From an uncultured Eubacterium sp. (GTDB lineage: Bacteria; Bacillota; Clostridia; Oscillospirales; Acutalibacteraceae), in assembly GCA_910577215.1 (NCBI GenBank), contig CAJTMQ010000045.1, forward strand, positions 1,198 through 12,965: a stretch of 11,768 bases of DNA, written 5' to 3'. Shown one piece after another: positions 5,577 through 11,768 of this stretch. Within the stretch, counting starts at the first letter, position 1. The number at the start of each line of letters is the position of its first letter. The position numbers and the translations under genes are program-made. The notes under the pieces are model-generated. The model was not told the DNA's origin, ran no database searches, and saw nothing but the letters and a program-made list of their open reading frames with translations.

Positions 5577-6400
5577 ATAACAACCCCTCCCTCATTATCA
5601 GCATCGGCACCAAAATAATTCATTACACCAAGACAGATTAAAATTAAAATCATCAAGACAAATGAAAGGCTTGCACCAAGATTATAATTATTGGCATTCT
5701 GGAACTGTGTTTCAATAACATCACCGATTAAAACAATCTGCCCGCCTCCGAGCTTTTGTGTTATATAGAAGGTTGAAACACACGGAACAAAAACCATAGT
5801 AATACCGCTTAATATTCCCGGAAGAGAAAGCGGTACAATAACCTTTTTAAACACCTGAAATCTATTTGAACCCAAATCCTGTGCAGCTTCAATTAATGAA
5901 TTATCCATCTTACTCATAACGGAATAAATCGGCAAAATCATAAACGGCAGAAAATTATAAACCATTCCCAAAAGAACAGCTCCGCCTGTATTTATTAATT
6001 TTAAGCTGTCTATTCCAACAGCATTCAGTATTGTATTAATGATTCCTGAATCACCAAGTATGGTCATCAAAGAATAGGTTCTTATAAGAAAGTTCATCCA
6101 CATCGGCAGCATAACAAGCAAAACCATTGTGCCCTGCACACTTGCTTTAGATTTAGAAATGAAATAAGCAAACGGATAACCAAGCAGCAGGCAGATTGCA
6201 GTTGCCAGCACCCCGTAAATAATTGAAAGCAGAATTGTGGATGTATAGTCGGGAATTGCTTCTATATATCTTAAAGTAAACGCACCCGAAGAATCAGTTA
6301 AAGCATAATACAAAACCATAATGAGCGGTGCAATTATAAAAAGTGCAGACCAAACAAGATATGGCTTGTCTAACAATGTTCGGGAAAGTTTACTGTTCAT
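5573..6400 (-). CDS. potB: Spermidine/putrescine ABC transporter permease PotB
   Basis: The protein is 275 aa from the ATG at 6398-6400, with ribosome site GGGAGG seven bases before it. A longer frame to 6430 adds MMLIMIGRLK, overlaps potA by 41 bp and has no ribosome site, so it was rejected. Six membrane segments are visible, beginning PYLVWSALFIIAPLIMVLYYAL. The conserved MLPMWMNFLIRTYS run is typical of PotB. The EAA loop EAAQDLGSNRFQVFKKVIVPLSLPGI (residues ~184-209) docks on PotA. The start lies inside the end of potA (11-bp overlap) and the stop overlaps potC, giving an uninterrupted potABCD operon. With PotC it forms the transmembrane pore. Confidence 0.94.
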   Translation of the reverse strand: MNSKLSRTLLDKPYLVWSALFIIAPLIMVLYYALTDSSGAFTLRYIEAIPDYTSTILLSIIYGVLATAICLLLGYPFAYFISKSKASVQGTMVLLVMLPMWMNFLIRTYSLMTILGDSGIINTILNAVGIDSLKLINTGGAVLLGMVYNFLPFMILPIYSVMSKMDNSLIEAAQDLGSNRFQVFKKVIVPLSLPGILSGITMVFVPCVSTFYITQKLGGGQIVLIGDVIETQFQNANNYNLGASLSFVLMILILICLGVMNYFGADADNEGGVVI

Positions 6401-7523
6401 TTTCAGCCTCCCAATCATAATCAGCATCATTTATATGGTCAAATTCATCAGAGAATGAAGAGTAGTCACCGAACTCACCGCTGTATTCACTGCGCTTCAT
6501 AACGTGAATGGCATCAGCCTCAATATACATCCCGATGGTTTCCCCAATTTCATGATAATCCGTTGTCTGAATAAGCCAGATAAAACCATTAACATCAACA
6601 AAGGTTTCGAAAAATGTTCCCTTGAATACAACATCCGTTATTACCCCTGTTAAAGTGTCCTTCGCACCGACCTCACAGATTTTAATATCTTCAGGTCTTA
6701 CAACTGCCTCTGTAGGCTCATTTGGAGCAAAGCCATAATCAAGGCAATCAAAGGTAGCACCCTGAAAGCTTACAAGATAGTCTTTAATCATAACAGCGTC
6801 AACAATATTTGATTCCCCGATAAAATCGGCAACAAAAGCATTTACAGGCTCATTATATATATCCTCAGGAGTACCAATCTGCTGAATTTTACCCTTATCC
6901 ATAACAACAACTCTGTCGCTCATAGAAAGGGCTTCCTCCTGATCATGTGTAACGTATATAAACGTAATACCAAGTCTTTTCTGAATTGCCTTAAGCTCCT
7001 TCTGCATATCCTTGCGAAGCTTTAAGTCAAGTGCACCGAGCGGCTCATCAAGCAGTAATACGTGCGGCTTATTGGCAAGTGCTCTTGCAATCGCAACACG
7101 CTGCTGCTGACCACCTGAAAGGCTGTCTATAGTTCTTTTCTCAAAGCCTTTGAGATTTACAAGCTCAAGCATTTCAGCAACTGTTTTTCTGATTTCTGCC
7201 TTCGGCATTTTCTGAATTTCAGGACCGAAAGCAATATTCTCATAAACATTCAAATGAGAAAAAAGAGCATAACGCTGAAAAATGGTATTGACCTTACGCC
7301 TATGAGGCGGAACGTCATTGATTACCCTGCCTTCAAAAATGATTTCACCGCTATCCGGTTCAAGAAAACCTGCGATACAGCGAAGTGTAGTTGTTTTACC
7401 ACAACCTGAAGACCCAAGCAGCGTTATAAACTCTTTTTCGTTTATATACAGATTAAGTTTATCCAACACAACATTATCACCGTATTTAACAGTGATGTCT
7501 TTAAGATCAATTAATTTTTCCAA
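6390..7523 (-). CDS. potA: Spermidine/putrescine ABC transporter ATPase PotA
   Basis: This 377-aa ATP-binding subunit has Walker A GSSGCGKT (37-44), Q-loop Q83, signature LSGGQ (135-139), Walker B VLLLDE (155-160), D-loop GALD and switch H193 (VTHD). A TOBE-type domain follows from ~240, typical of the PotA/CysA/MalK group. The last ~28 residues are strongly acidic (DYSSFSDEFDHINDADYDWEAENEQ) and may be a lineage-specific tail. The start is TTG at 7521-7523, preceded by AGAGGAAG seven bases upstream; no nearby ATG gives a better start. It is the first gene of potABCD-gph and drives polyamine import by ATP hydrolysis at the cytoplasmic face of PotBC. Confidence 0.96.
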   Translation of the reverse strand: MEKLIDLKDITVKYGDNVVLDKLNLYINEKEFITLLGSSGCGKTTTLRCIAGFLEPDSGEIIFEGRVINDVPPHRRKVNTIFQRYALFSHLNVYENIAFGPEIQKMPKAEIRKTVAEMLELVNLKGFEKRTIDSLSGGQQQRVAIARALANKPHVLLLDEPLGALDLKLRKDMQKELKAIQKRLGITFIYVTHDQEEALSMSDRVVVMDKGKIQQIGTPEDIYNEPVNAFVADFIGESNIVDAVMIKDYLVSFQGATFDCLDYGFAPNEPTEAVVRPEDIKICEVGAKDTLTGVITDVVFKGTFFETFVDVNGFIWLIQTTDYHEIGETIGMYIEADAIHVMKRSEYSGEFGDYSSFSDEFDHINDADYDWEAENEQ

Positions 7524-7552
7524 TTATGCACTTCCTCTTTGTAACCCGATTT

Positions 7553-7572
7553 TAATGTATAATATTACATTA
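7553..7572. promoter_or_regulatory. Inverted repeat in potA leader, operator candidate
   Basis: TAATGTA (7553-7559) and TACATTA (7566-7572) are perfect 7-bp complements around a 6-base centre. They lie just downstream of the potA -10 box and upstream of its ribosome site, about 30 bp before the start. No T-run follows on the - strand, so a protein-binding site fits better than a terminator. The binding factor is unknown; no regulator gene is adjacent. Confidence 0.45.
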
Positions 7573-7580
7573 ATATTTTT

Positions 7581-7608
7581 AATATACCAAATTATACACA
7601 AAAGTCAA
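7581..7608 (-). promoter_or_regulatory. Promoter of the potABCD-gph operon
   Basis: On the - strand, TTGACT (7603-7608), a 16-bp spacer and TATATT (7581-7586) form a good sigma-A promoter 58 bp before the potA start. An alternative TATAAT sits further upstream at 7591-7596 without a matching -35. The promoter ends only 8 bp from the dpaB stop, and no terminator separates the two operons. Confidence 0.65.
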
Positions 7609-7615
7609 CAAAATT

Positions 7616-8179
7616 TTAAAATATTTTCTTCAATATCTCTTCTCCGTTCTCTACTTTCTTTACGGAATCGGCAACAAGAGAAAAATCACATACCATTGAT
7701 TTTGTTTTGTGAATACAATCATCCATTCCAAACGGAACAAAATAATAGTTTTTATAGTTCATAAGACTGCCGATATTTTTTGCTGCTCCGCCGAGTGCAT
7801 CATTCGTTGAAACACCTATAATAACGGGTCTTGAATTTCTTAAATGGCTTTTTGCTGCCATTGTAACCGCTGTATCCGCAATGCCGTTTGCAAGCTTAGC
7901 AAGTGTATTGCCTGTGCAGGGCACAATACATAAAATGTCAAACATCTTTTTAGGTCCGATTGGCTCTGCCTGCTCAATTTTATGAATAATGCTGTGACCT
8001 GTAATTGATATTATTTCATCCTGAATATCCTTTGCATCACCGAAACGAGTGTCCGTATTATAAGCCGTTTCACTCATTATCGGATAAACATCATAACCGT
8101 TTAATACAAGCTCTTTGAGCGCCTCAATAGATTTTGAGAATGTGCAGAAAGAACCTGTTAATGCGTAACCTATTTTCAA
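7616..8179 (-). CDS. dpaB: Dipicolinate synthase subunit B (flavoprotein-like)
   Basis: The protein is 187 aa, about the length of SpoVFB/DpaB. It begins MKIGYALTGSFCTF, the nucleotide-binding loop of the flavoprotein-like fold, and carries FDILCIVPCTGNTLAKLANGIADTAVTMAAKSHLRNSRPVIIGVSTNDALG, the diagnostic core of this family. With DpaA it converts a dihydrodipicolinate-pathway intermediate to dipicolinic acid, the calcium chelator of the spore core, in the mother cell. The start is TTG at 8177-8179, with GAGGAGGAA upstream; an overlap of 3 bp with the dpaA stop (TTGA) couples translation. It indicates an endospore-former. Confidence 0.94.
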   Translation of the reverse strand: MKIGYALTGSFCTFSKSIEALKELVLNGYDVYPIMSETAYNTDTRFGDAKDIQDEIISITGHSIIHKIEQAEPIGPKKMFDILCIVPCTGNTLAKLANGIADTAVTMAAKSHLRNSRPVIIGVSTNDALGGAAKNIGSLMNYKNYYFVPFGMDDCIHKTKSMVCDFSLVADSVKKVENGEEILKKIF

Positions 8180-8904
8180 GCAAATTCCTCCTCTATTATA
8201 TCTGAAACCGCCTCACCTATTAAATAACCGGCAGTTTTTTCTGCATACCTTGCAGGCATTCTTCTGCCGTTTAAAACTAAAATTCCCATACTGTCTGCCG
8301 TAAGATTGTCAACACCACCGGGGAAAGATGCCAAATCAAGTACGACTGCATCTTTTTTTACCGCAGACAACTCAGGCTTTGTAAGTACCATGTGAGGAAC
8401 GGTATTAATAATTATATCTGCATCATTTGCAGATTTTAAATCATTAAAACTTATATGCTTTGCTCCGTTGAAAACCGAGTCTGCTTCAGATTCCTTGCTT
8501 CTTGAGCATACAGTTACATAAGCACCGTAGCCTTTTAGAATATTATGCAGTGCTTTGCCTATTCTGCCGTAGCCTATGATAAGTATATTGGCTCTGTAAA
8601 GCGAATAATGCGTGTTTTCTTCAATAAGGGTAACGGCTCCCTCTGCTGTTAAAAAAGCATTTTTGAGCACATAGCTTTCATATTTCATATAATCAAACCC
8701 ATTTTTGTAATCACCCATACCGTAAAACACAAGCTTATTGCTTATTCCGTCAAACATATGGCTTTTTGCCGGCACAGGAAGTAAAACAAAATCTGAATCC
8801 TCCATATGCTCTGTATATTCAAATCCCTGCTTTTCAAGATATTCTTTAGCATAAATCATTCTTTTGTCTTCCATATATGGAACAACGAATTTTCTTAATT
8901 TCAT
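8176..8904 (-). CDS. dpaA: Dipicolinate synthase subunit A (NAD(P)-dependent)
   Basis: The protein is 242 aa from ATG 8902-8904, with ribosome site TGAGGTG five bases upstream. A short N-terminal domain (FVVPYMEDKRMIYAKEYLEKQGFEYTE, then FVLLPVPAKSHMFDG) precedes a Rossmann domain with ILIIGYGRIGKAL (G111, G113, G116). NTVPHMVLTK and VVLDLASFPGGVD follow, both hallmarks of DpaA/SpoVFA. It is shorter than the ~297-aa Bacillus protein, mostly in the N-terminal part, but the catalytic half looks complete. It supplies the dehydrogenase half of dipicolinate synthase. It is the first gene of a dpaAB pair placed behind a sigma-K-like promoter. Confidence 0.94.
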   Translation of the reverse strand: MKLRKFVVPYMEDKRMIYAKEYLEKQGFEYTEHMEDSDFVLLPVPAKSHMFDGISNKLVFYGMGDYKNGFDYMKYESYVLKNAFLTAEGAVTLIEENTHYSLYRANILIIGYGRIGKALHNILKGYGAYVTVCSRSKESEADSVFNGAKHISFNDLKSANDADIIINTVPHMVLTKPELSAVKKDAVVLDLASFPGGVDNLTADSMGILVLNGRRMPARYAEKTAGYLIGEAVSDIIEEEFA

Positions 8905-8925
8905 AATGACACCTCAGTTTCAATT

Positions 8926-8953
8926 CATACTATGCATAAAAAATTTCATTGTT
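8926..8953 (-). promoter_or_regulatory. Sigma-K-like promoter of dpaAB
   Basis: On the - strand, GCATAGTAT (8927-8935) fits the sigma-K -10 pattern gCATAnnnT, and AACA (8950-8953) fits the -35 pattern mACm, with 14 bases between them. The spacing is about one base shorter than usual. The Bacillus spoVF operon is known to be sigma-K dependent in the mother cell, which supports the reading. The match is short, so this rests on context as well as sequence. Confidence 0.6.
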
Positions 8954-8967
8954 AATAAACTAAAGTG

Positions 8968-8996
8968 TTTATTTTTAGTAAAAATAGTAGTATAAT
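8968..8996 (+). promoter_or_regulatory. Probable murC promoter
   Basis: TATAAT (8991-8996) is a perfect -10 box 31 bp before the murC start. The -35 region at 17 bp distance is TTTATT (8968-8973), a poor match, so the promoter may be moderate or need an activator. TAAAC/GTTTA (8957-8961/8967-8971) is a short dyad over the -35. Confidence 0.55.
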
Positions 8997-9026
8997 ACTT
9001 AAAACAAATTTTTTGGAGGAATACTC

Positions 9027-10400
9027 TTGAAGAATATTGATGAATTGCTTAAAGAAGTTAAAAGAATACATTTTATCGGCATAGGCGGTGCGGGAATGTG
9101 TCCTGTTGCCGAAATTTTGCTTTCACTCGGCTATAGCATATCCGGCTCGGATAATAATGATACAGAAACCTTCAGAAGAATTGAGAAGGAAGGCGCAAAG
9201 GTTTATCTTGGTCAGGTTAAAGAAAATATTACTGATGATGTTGAGCTTGTAATTTACACGAACGCTATTTTAAAAGGCAACGAAGAACTTGAATATGCAA
9301 AAGCCAATCTGCCAACCTTTGAAAGAGCAGAGGTATTAGGTGCAATCAGCAGAATATTCTCCAACTGCATAGGCATTTGCGGAACGCACGGCAAAACCAC
9401 TGTTTCTTCTATGACAACACAGGTATTGCTTGAGGCAGGGCTTGATCCGAGTGCGGTTATAGGCGGAAAATTGCCTGTTATTGATGCATACGGAAGATAC
9501 GGAAACAGCCAGAATTTCGTTTGTGAATCCTGTGAATTCAACAACACCTTTCTTCATATGAATGCTGATATGGCAGTTGTTCTTAATATTGATGAGGATC
9601 ACCTTGATTTCTTCGGAAACCTTGAAAATATCAAAAAAGCATTCAGAAAATTCTGTGATAACACAACCAGAGTTATTATTTATAATGGTGATGACGAAAA
9701 TACAATTGATATGCTTAAAGGAATAGAAGGCAAGCAGCTTGTTTCCTTCGGCACAAATAATAACTGTGAATGGGTTGCAAAAAATATAAATGTACCCGGC
9801 GGCTTCAGATCTGAATATGACGCTTACCACAATGGTGAATTTGTTGCACATGTTGTTCTTTCCGTTCCGGGAAGCCACAATATTTTAAATTCACTTGCCG
9901 CTTTTGCGGCTGCTTATATCAGCGGTGCAGATGCCGAAAGCATTTGCAGAGGACTCAAGGCCTTCGGCGGTGCCGGAAGAAGATTTGAACTTAAAGGCAC
10001 ATACAAAGGCATTACCATTGTTGATGATTATGCACATCACCCAAAAGAAATTGAAGTAACACTTAATGCCGCAATGAAAATGGGCTATAAACGGGTATGG
10101 GCAGTTCACCAGCCGTTCACCTACACCAGAACATCGAAGCTTCTTGATGATTTTGCAAAGGTTCTGCAGATTGCCGATAAATGCGTTGTGTCCGAAATTA
10201 TGGGAAGCCGTGAGGTAAACACCATAGGAATTAAAGCAACAGATTTATCAGATAAAATTCCGAACTGTATTCAGATTGATAAACTTGAGGATATTGCAGA
10301 GTATCTTGCAGAAAACTGTGAGGACGGCAATATGGTTATCACTCTTGGATGCGGAGATGTTTACAAAGTTTCAAGAATGCTTGTTGAAAAACTCAAATAA
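9027..10400 (+). CDS. murC: UDP-N-acetylmuramate--L-alanine ligase MurC
   Basis: This 457-aa cytoplasmic ligase adds L-alanine to UDP-MurNAc with ATP, the first step in building the peptidoglycan stem peptide. The N-terminal Rossmann domain has HFIGIGGAGM (15-24), the UDP-binding signature that separates MurC/Mpl from MurD-F. The ATP loop GICGTHGKTT is at 116-125. It is followed by ESCEFNNTF and NIDEDHLDFF, and by DDYAHHPKEI near 333-342, the MurC hallmark in the C-terminal domain. Length and domain order are normal for the family. ESCEF at the Mpl/MurC discriminating region fits MurC of Clostridia. The start is TTG 9027, with TTGGAGGA six bases upstream; the first in-frame ATG would remove the UDP-binding loop. 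Confidence 0.96.
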   Translation: MKNIDELLKEVKRIHFIGIGGAGMCPVAEILLSLGYSISGSDNNDTETFRRIEKEGAKVYLGQVKENITDDVELVIYTNAILKGNEELEYAKANLPTFERAEVLGAISRIFSNCIGICGTHGKTTVSSMTTQVLLEAGLDPSAVIGGKLPVIDAYGRYGNSQNFVCESCEFNNTFLHMNADMAVVLNIDEDHLDFFGNLENIKKAFRKFCDNTTRVIIYNGDDENTIDMLKGIEGKQLVSFGTNNNCEWVAKNINVPGGFRSEYDAYHNGEFVAHVVLSVPGSHNILNSLAAFAAAYISGADAESICRGLKAFGGAGRRFELKGTYKGITIVDDYAHHPKEIEVTLNAAMKMGYKRVWAVHQPFTYTRTSKLLDDFAKVLQIADKCVVSEIMGSREVNTIGIKATDLSDKIPNCIQIDKLEDIAEYLAENCEDGNMVITLGCGDVYKVSRMLVEKLK

Positions 10401-10405
10401 TAAAT

Positions 10406-10442
10406 AAACCGCCTGAATGATTTATCATCACTCAGGCGGTTT
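10406..10442. terminator. Strong bidirectional terminator between convergent murC and alkD-like gene
   Basis: AAACCGCCTGA (10406-10416) and TCAGGCGGTTT (10432-10442) are perfect 11-bp complements, and ATGA/TCAT can extend the stem inside. T-rich sequence lies beyond both ends (TTTCCATTTT on +, TTTATTTATTATTT on -). It starts 5 bases after the murC stop and ends 5 bases before the stop of the convergent gene, so it serves both. Confidence 0.93.
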
Positions 10443-10447
10443 CCATT

Positions 10448-11107
10448 TTACTTTCTCAAGCCTTTTAAATATGCTTTCGTTTCCTTGTCAACTCTGAAAC
10501 TGTCACGAATTTTGGAAATTGTCATATTATGGATTTCATCCGTCAATCTTCCGTCTTCTATCGCAGGCATAACCTTATCACTGTATTTAACAAATGCAAC
10601 GGATAAAGCCCAAGCAGCAGCCATATTTACATAATAAAAATCACTTTTGATATTTATAAAATAATCAACTGCAAAGTCTGAATACACATCATCAATATAA
10701 TAATTCATTAATACGACTACAGCAAAACGAACGTCATACTCTTTATCAGACTTCATATATTTCTTCAAATATTTAAGAAACTCAGCTTTATTATTGCTGA
10801 TAAACTTTAATGTTGAACAAACACAGTCACAAACTGCCCAGTTATCAATATACGGTACAAATTCATCTAAAAGTGCAAGCCTTTCTTCAAGGGGCAATTT
10901 TGCATAACCGATATAAAAGCCGTGAAGCATAACCTCTTCATAAAAATCCCATTCAAAATTATTATCTTCAAGTGTTTTTCCGATTTTACGAAGCTGCGGT
11001 ATTCTTACCCCTATAATTCTATCACAGCTGATATTCGGAATGAGCTTACTTTGGAAAGCTTTATATTTTAAATCCTGATTTATAAACAGTTCTTTCCTGA
11101 TATTCAT
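10448..11107 (-). CDS. AlkD-family DNA alkylation repair glycosylase
   Basis: The protein is 219 aa from ATG 11105-11107, which is preceded by GGTGAT; upstream in-frame ATG (11113) and GTG (11116) starts add only 2-3 residues. It is an all-helical HEAT-like protein of the AlkC/AlkD superfamily, beginning NIRKELFINQDLKYKAFQSKLIP. Active-site residues known from Bacillus cereus AlkD (W109, D113, R148, W187) have clear counterparts: W90 and D94 in DNWAVCDCVC, R127 in DVRFAVVVLM, and W166 in NMAAAWALS. AlkD removes N3- and N7-alkylpurines without flipping the base. It lies 19 bp downstream of a membrane-protein gene on the same strand and ends at the shared terminator. The fold and key residues are clear; substrate range is inferred. 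Confidence 0.9.
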   Translation of the reverse strand: MNIRKELFINQDLKYKAFQSKLIPNISCDRIIGVRIPQLRKIGKTLEDNNFEWDFYEEVMLHGFYIGYAKLPLEERLALLDEFVPYIDNWAVCDCVCSTLKFISNNKAEFLKYLKKYMKSDKEYDVRFAVVVLMNYYIDDVYSDFAVDYFINIKSDFYYVNMAAAWALSVAFVKYSDKVMPAIEDGRLTDEIHNMTISKIRDSFRVDKETKAYLKGLRK

Positions 11108-11126
11108 TGCCATCACCGTTTATATA

Positions 11127-11768
11127 TTACCATTTTCGCCTTTCCTTTGCAAGACGGGAAAGATAATATGCAACTGCACAAAGAAATATACCTAAGGCAA
11201 ATATATAAACAATGTTGTCACGATAAACAATAAGCTCTAAAATTGATCCGTTAATACCGAAGCCGCCTCTGATTTCAGCAACATTAGCAATAAAATAGCA
11301 TATAAAGCTGAATAAAAGAAATATAAAATAATACGGCATAAATACAAATAAAAGCATTAAAAGATAAACGGTTAAATTCCCTGTTAAAAAAGCGAAAACA
11401 GTTATAAAGAATACTGCTTTTCTGTGTTTGTTTATGGCAAAAGCAATTCCTACTGCGGCAAAAAGAATCAAATATCTTCCGCATAAATACATTGATGCTT
11501 CCCTGCAATTCTGTTTAAGCAGAAAAATATCAACTGCACCTGTTGCTATTTTTCCGTTGATGAATTTTGAGCCGCCATATGCAGTATGATAAATAAGATT
11601 TTCAAAATCAGTTAATCCAAAGGTATTAAAAACTGCGTTTAAAACACCAAAGATAACTCCGCTTTTTTCACATTTTTTTGCAAGATAAACGATTAGCTCA
11701 TCATAAACATTCAGATACAAAATAATAAAAATAAATAAAATAAGAACAAAGGATATTTTTTTATAAAT
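11127..11768 (-). CDS. Multi-spanning membrane protein of unknown function, N-terminus cut by window
   Basis: The frame stays open to the right edge, giving at least 213 residues. The bases before the TTG at 11718-11720 encode KKISFVLILFIFIILYLNVYDE, a clear N-terminal membrane helix with preceding lysines. The true start is therefore outside or at the edge, not at 11720. A ~65-residue soluble loop follows (KKCEKSGVIFGVLNAVF ... SKFINGKIATGAVDIF), then about four more hydrophobic segments (RYLILFAAVGIAFAI, AVFFITVFAFLTG, TVYLLMLLFVFMPYYFIFLLFSFICYFIA, NIVYIFALGIFLCAVAYYL) and a basic tail ending RRKW. I do not recognise the family. It may be co-transcribed with the alkD-like gene 19 bp downstream. 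Confidence 0.75.
   Translation of the reverse strand: MYKKISFVLILFIFIILYLNVYDELIVYLAKKCEKSGVIFGVLNAVFNTFGLTDFENLIYHTAYGGSKFINGKIATGAVDIFLLKQNCREASMYLCGRYLILFAAVGIAFAINKHRKAVFFITVFAFLTGNLTVYLLMLLFVFMPYYFIFLLFSFICYFIANVAEIRGGFGINGSILELIVYRDNIVYIFALGIFLCAVAYYLSRLAKERRKW

Noticed and set aside
6401..6430. Longer potB start adding MMLIMIGRLK
   Set aside because: It would overlap potA by 41 bp with no ribosome site; ATG at 6400 has GGGAGG seven bases upstream and fits PotB length.
7521..9029. TTG starts of potA, dpaB and murC as signs of mis-annotation or broken starts
   Set aside because: Each has a strong ribosome site at the right distance and aligns with the family N-terminus, so they are normal alternative starts.
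9336..9878. 180-codon - strand frame opposite murC
   Set aside because: Antisense shadow of a clearly conserved murC; no ribosome site.
1..11768. CRISPR array, insertion sequence or integrase gene
   Set aside because: No regularly spaced direct repeats, no transposase or recombinase motifs in any frame.

Overview
The window looks like chromosome of a low-GC, spore-forming Gram-positive bacterium of the class Clostridia, possibly a gut Ruminococcaceae/Oscillospiraceae member. The evidence is a dipicolinate synthase pair (dpaAB), strong AGGAGG-type ribosome binding sites, several TTG starts, and a PotABCD polyamine transporter. The taxonomic placement is inference.

Left part (1-2708, accessory). 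All recognisable genes here are on the + strand. They are the 3' end of a VirD4/TraG-type conjugative coupling protein, a protein with two winged-helix DNA-binding regions, and a RelB/RelE-type toxin-antitoxin pair. The pair has a textbook promoter whose -10 box overlaps a perfect 17-bp palindrome. These genes look like the end of an integrative conjugative element or integrated plasmid that stops next to a tRNA-Leu gene. No integrase and no second att copy are visible.

Between the toxin gene and the tRNA lie 593 bp without a credible gene. The stretch starts with a near-consensus promoter (TTGACA-17-TATACT) and is dense in inverted repeats. The first ~195 bases can fold into a closed multibranch RNA. 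The 3' strand of its closing helix is also the 3' arm of a terminator-like hairpin. A second multibranch fold occupies 2455-2545. This is the best candidate in the window for something undescribed: a structured non-coding RNA, or one larger ornate RNA, on a mobile element.

Middle (2709-8904, core, - strand). tRNA-Leu(GAG) has its own promoter. To its right, and transcribed in the order dpaA-dpaB-potA-potB-potC-potD-gph, are the spore dipicolinate synthase genes, a complete spermidine/putrescine ABC importer, and a HAD phosphatase. Within each block the genes overlap by 4-11 bp. A sigma-K-like promoter precedes dpaA and a sigma-A-like promoter plus a 20-bp dyad precede potA. No terminator is visible between dpaB and potA, so spore-stage read-through into the polyamine genes is possible. 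PotD lacks a lipobox and instead carries a C-terminal membrane anchor.

Right part (9027-11768, core). murC is divergent from dpaA and ends at a strong bidirectional terminator. It converges there with an AlkD-type DNA glycosylase gene and an unrecognised multi-spanning membrane protein gene that runs off the right edge.
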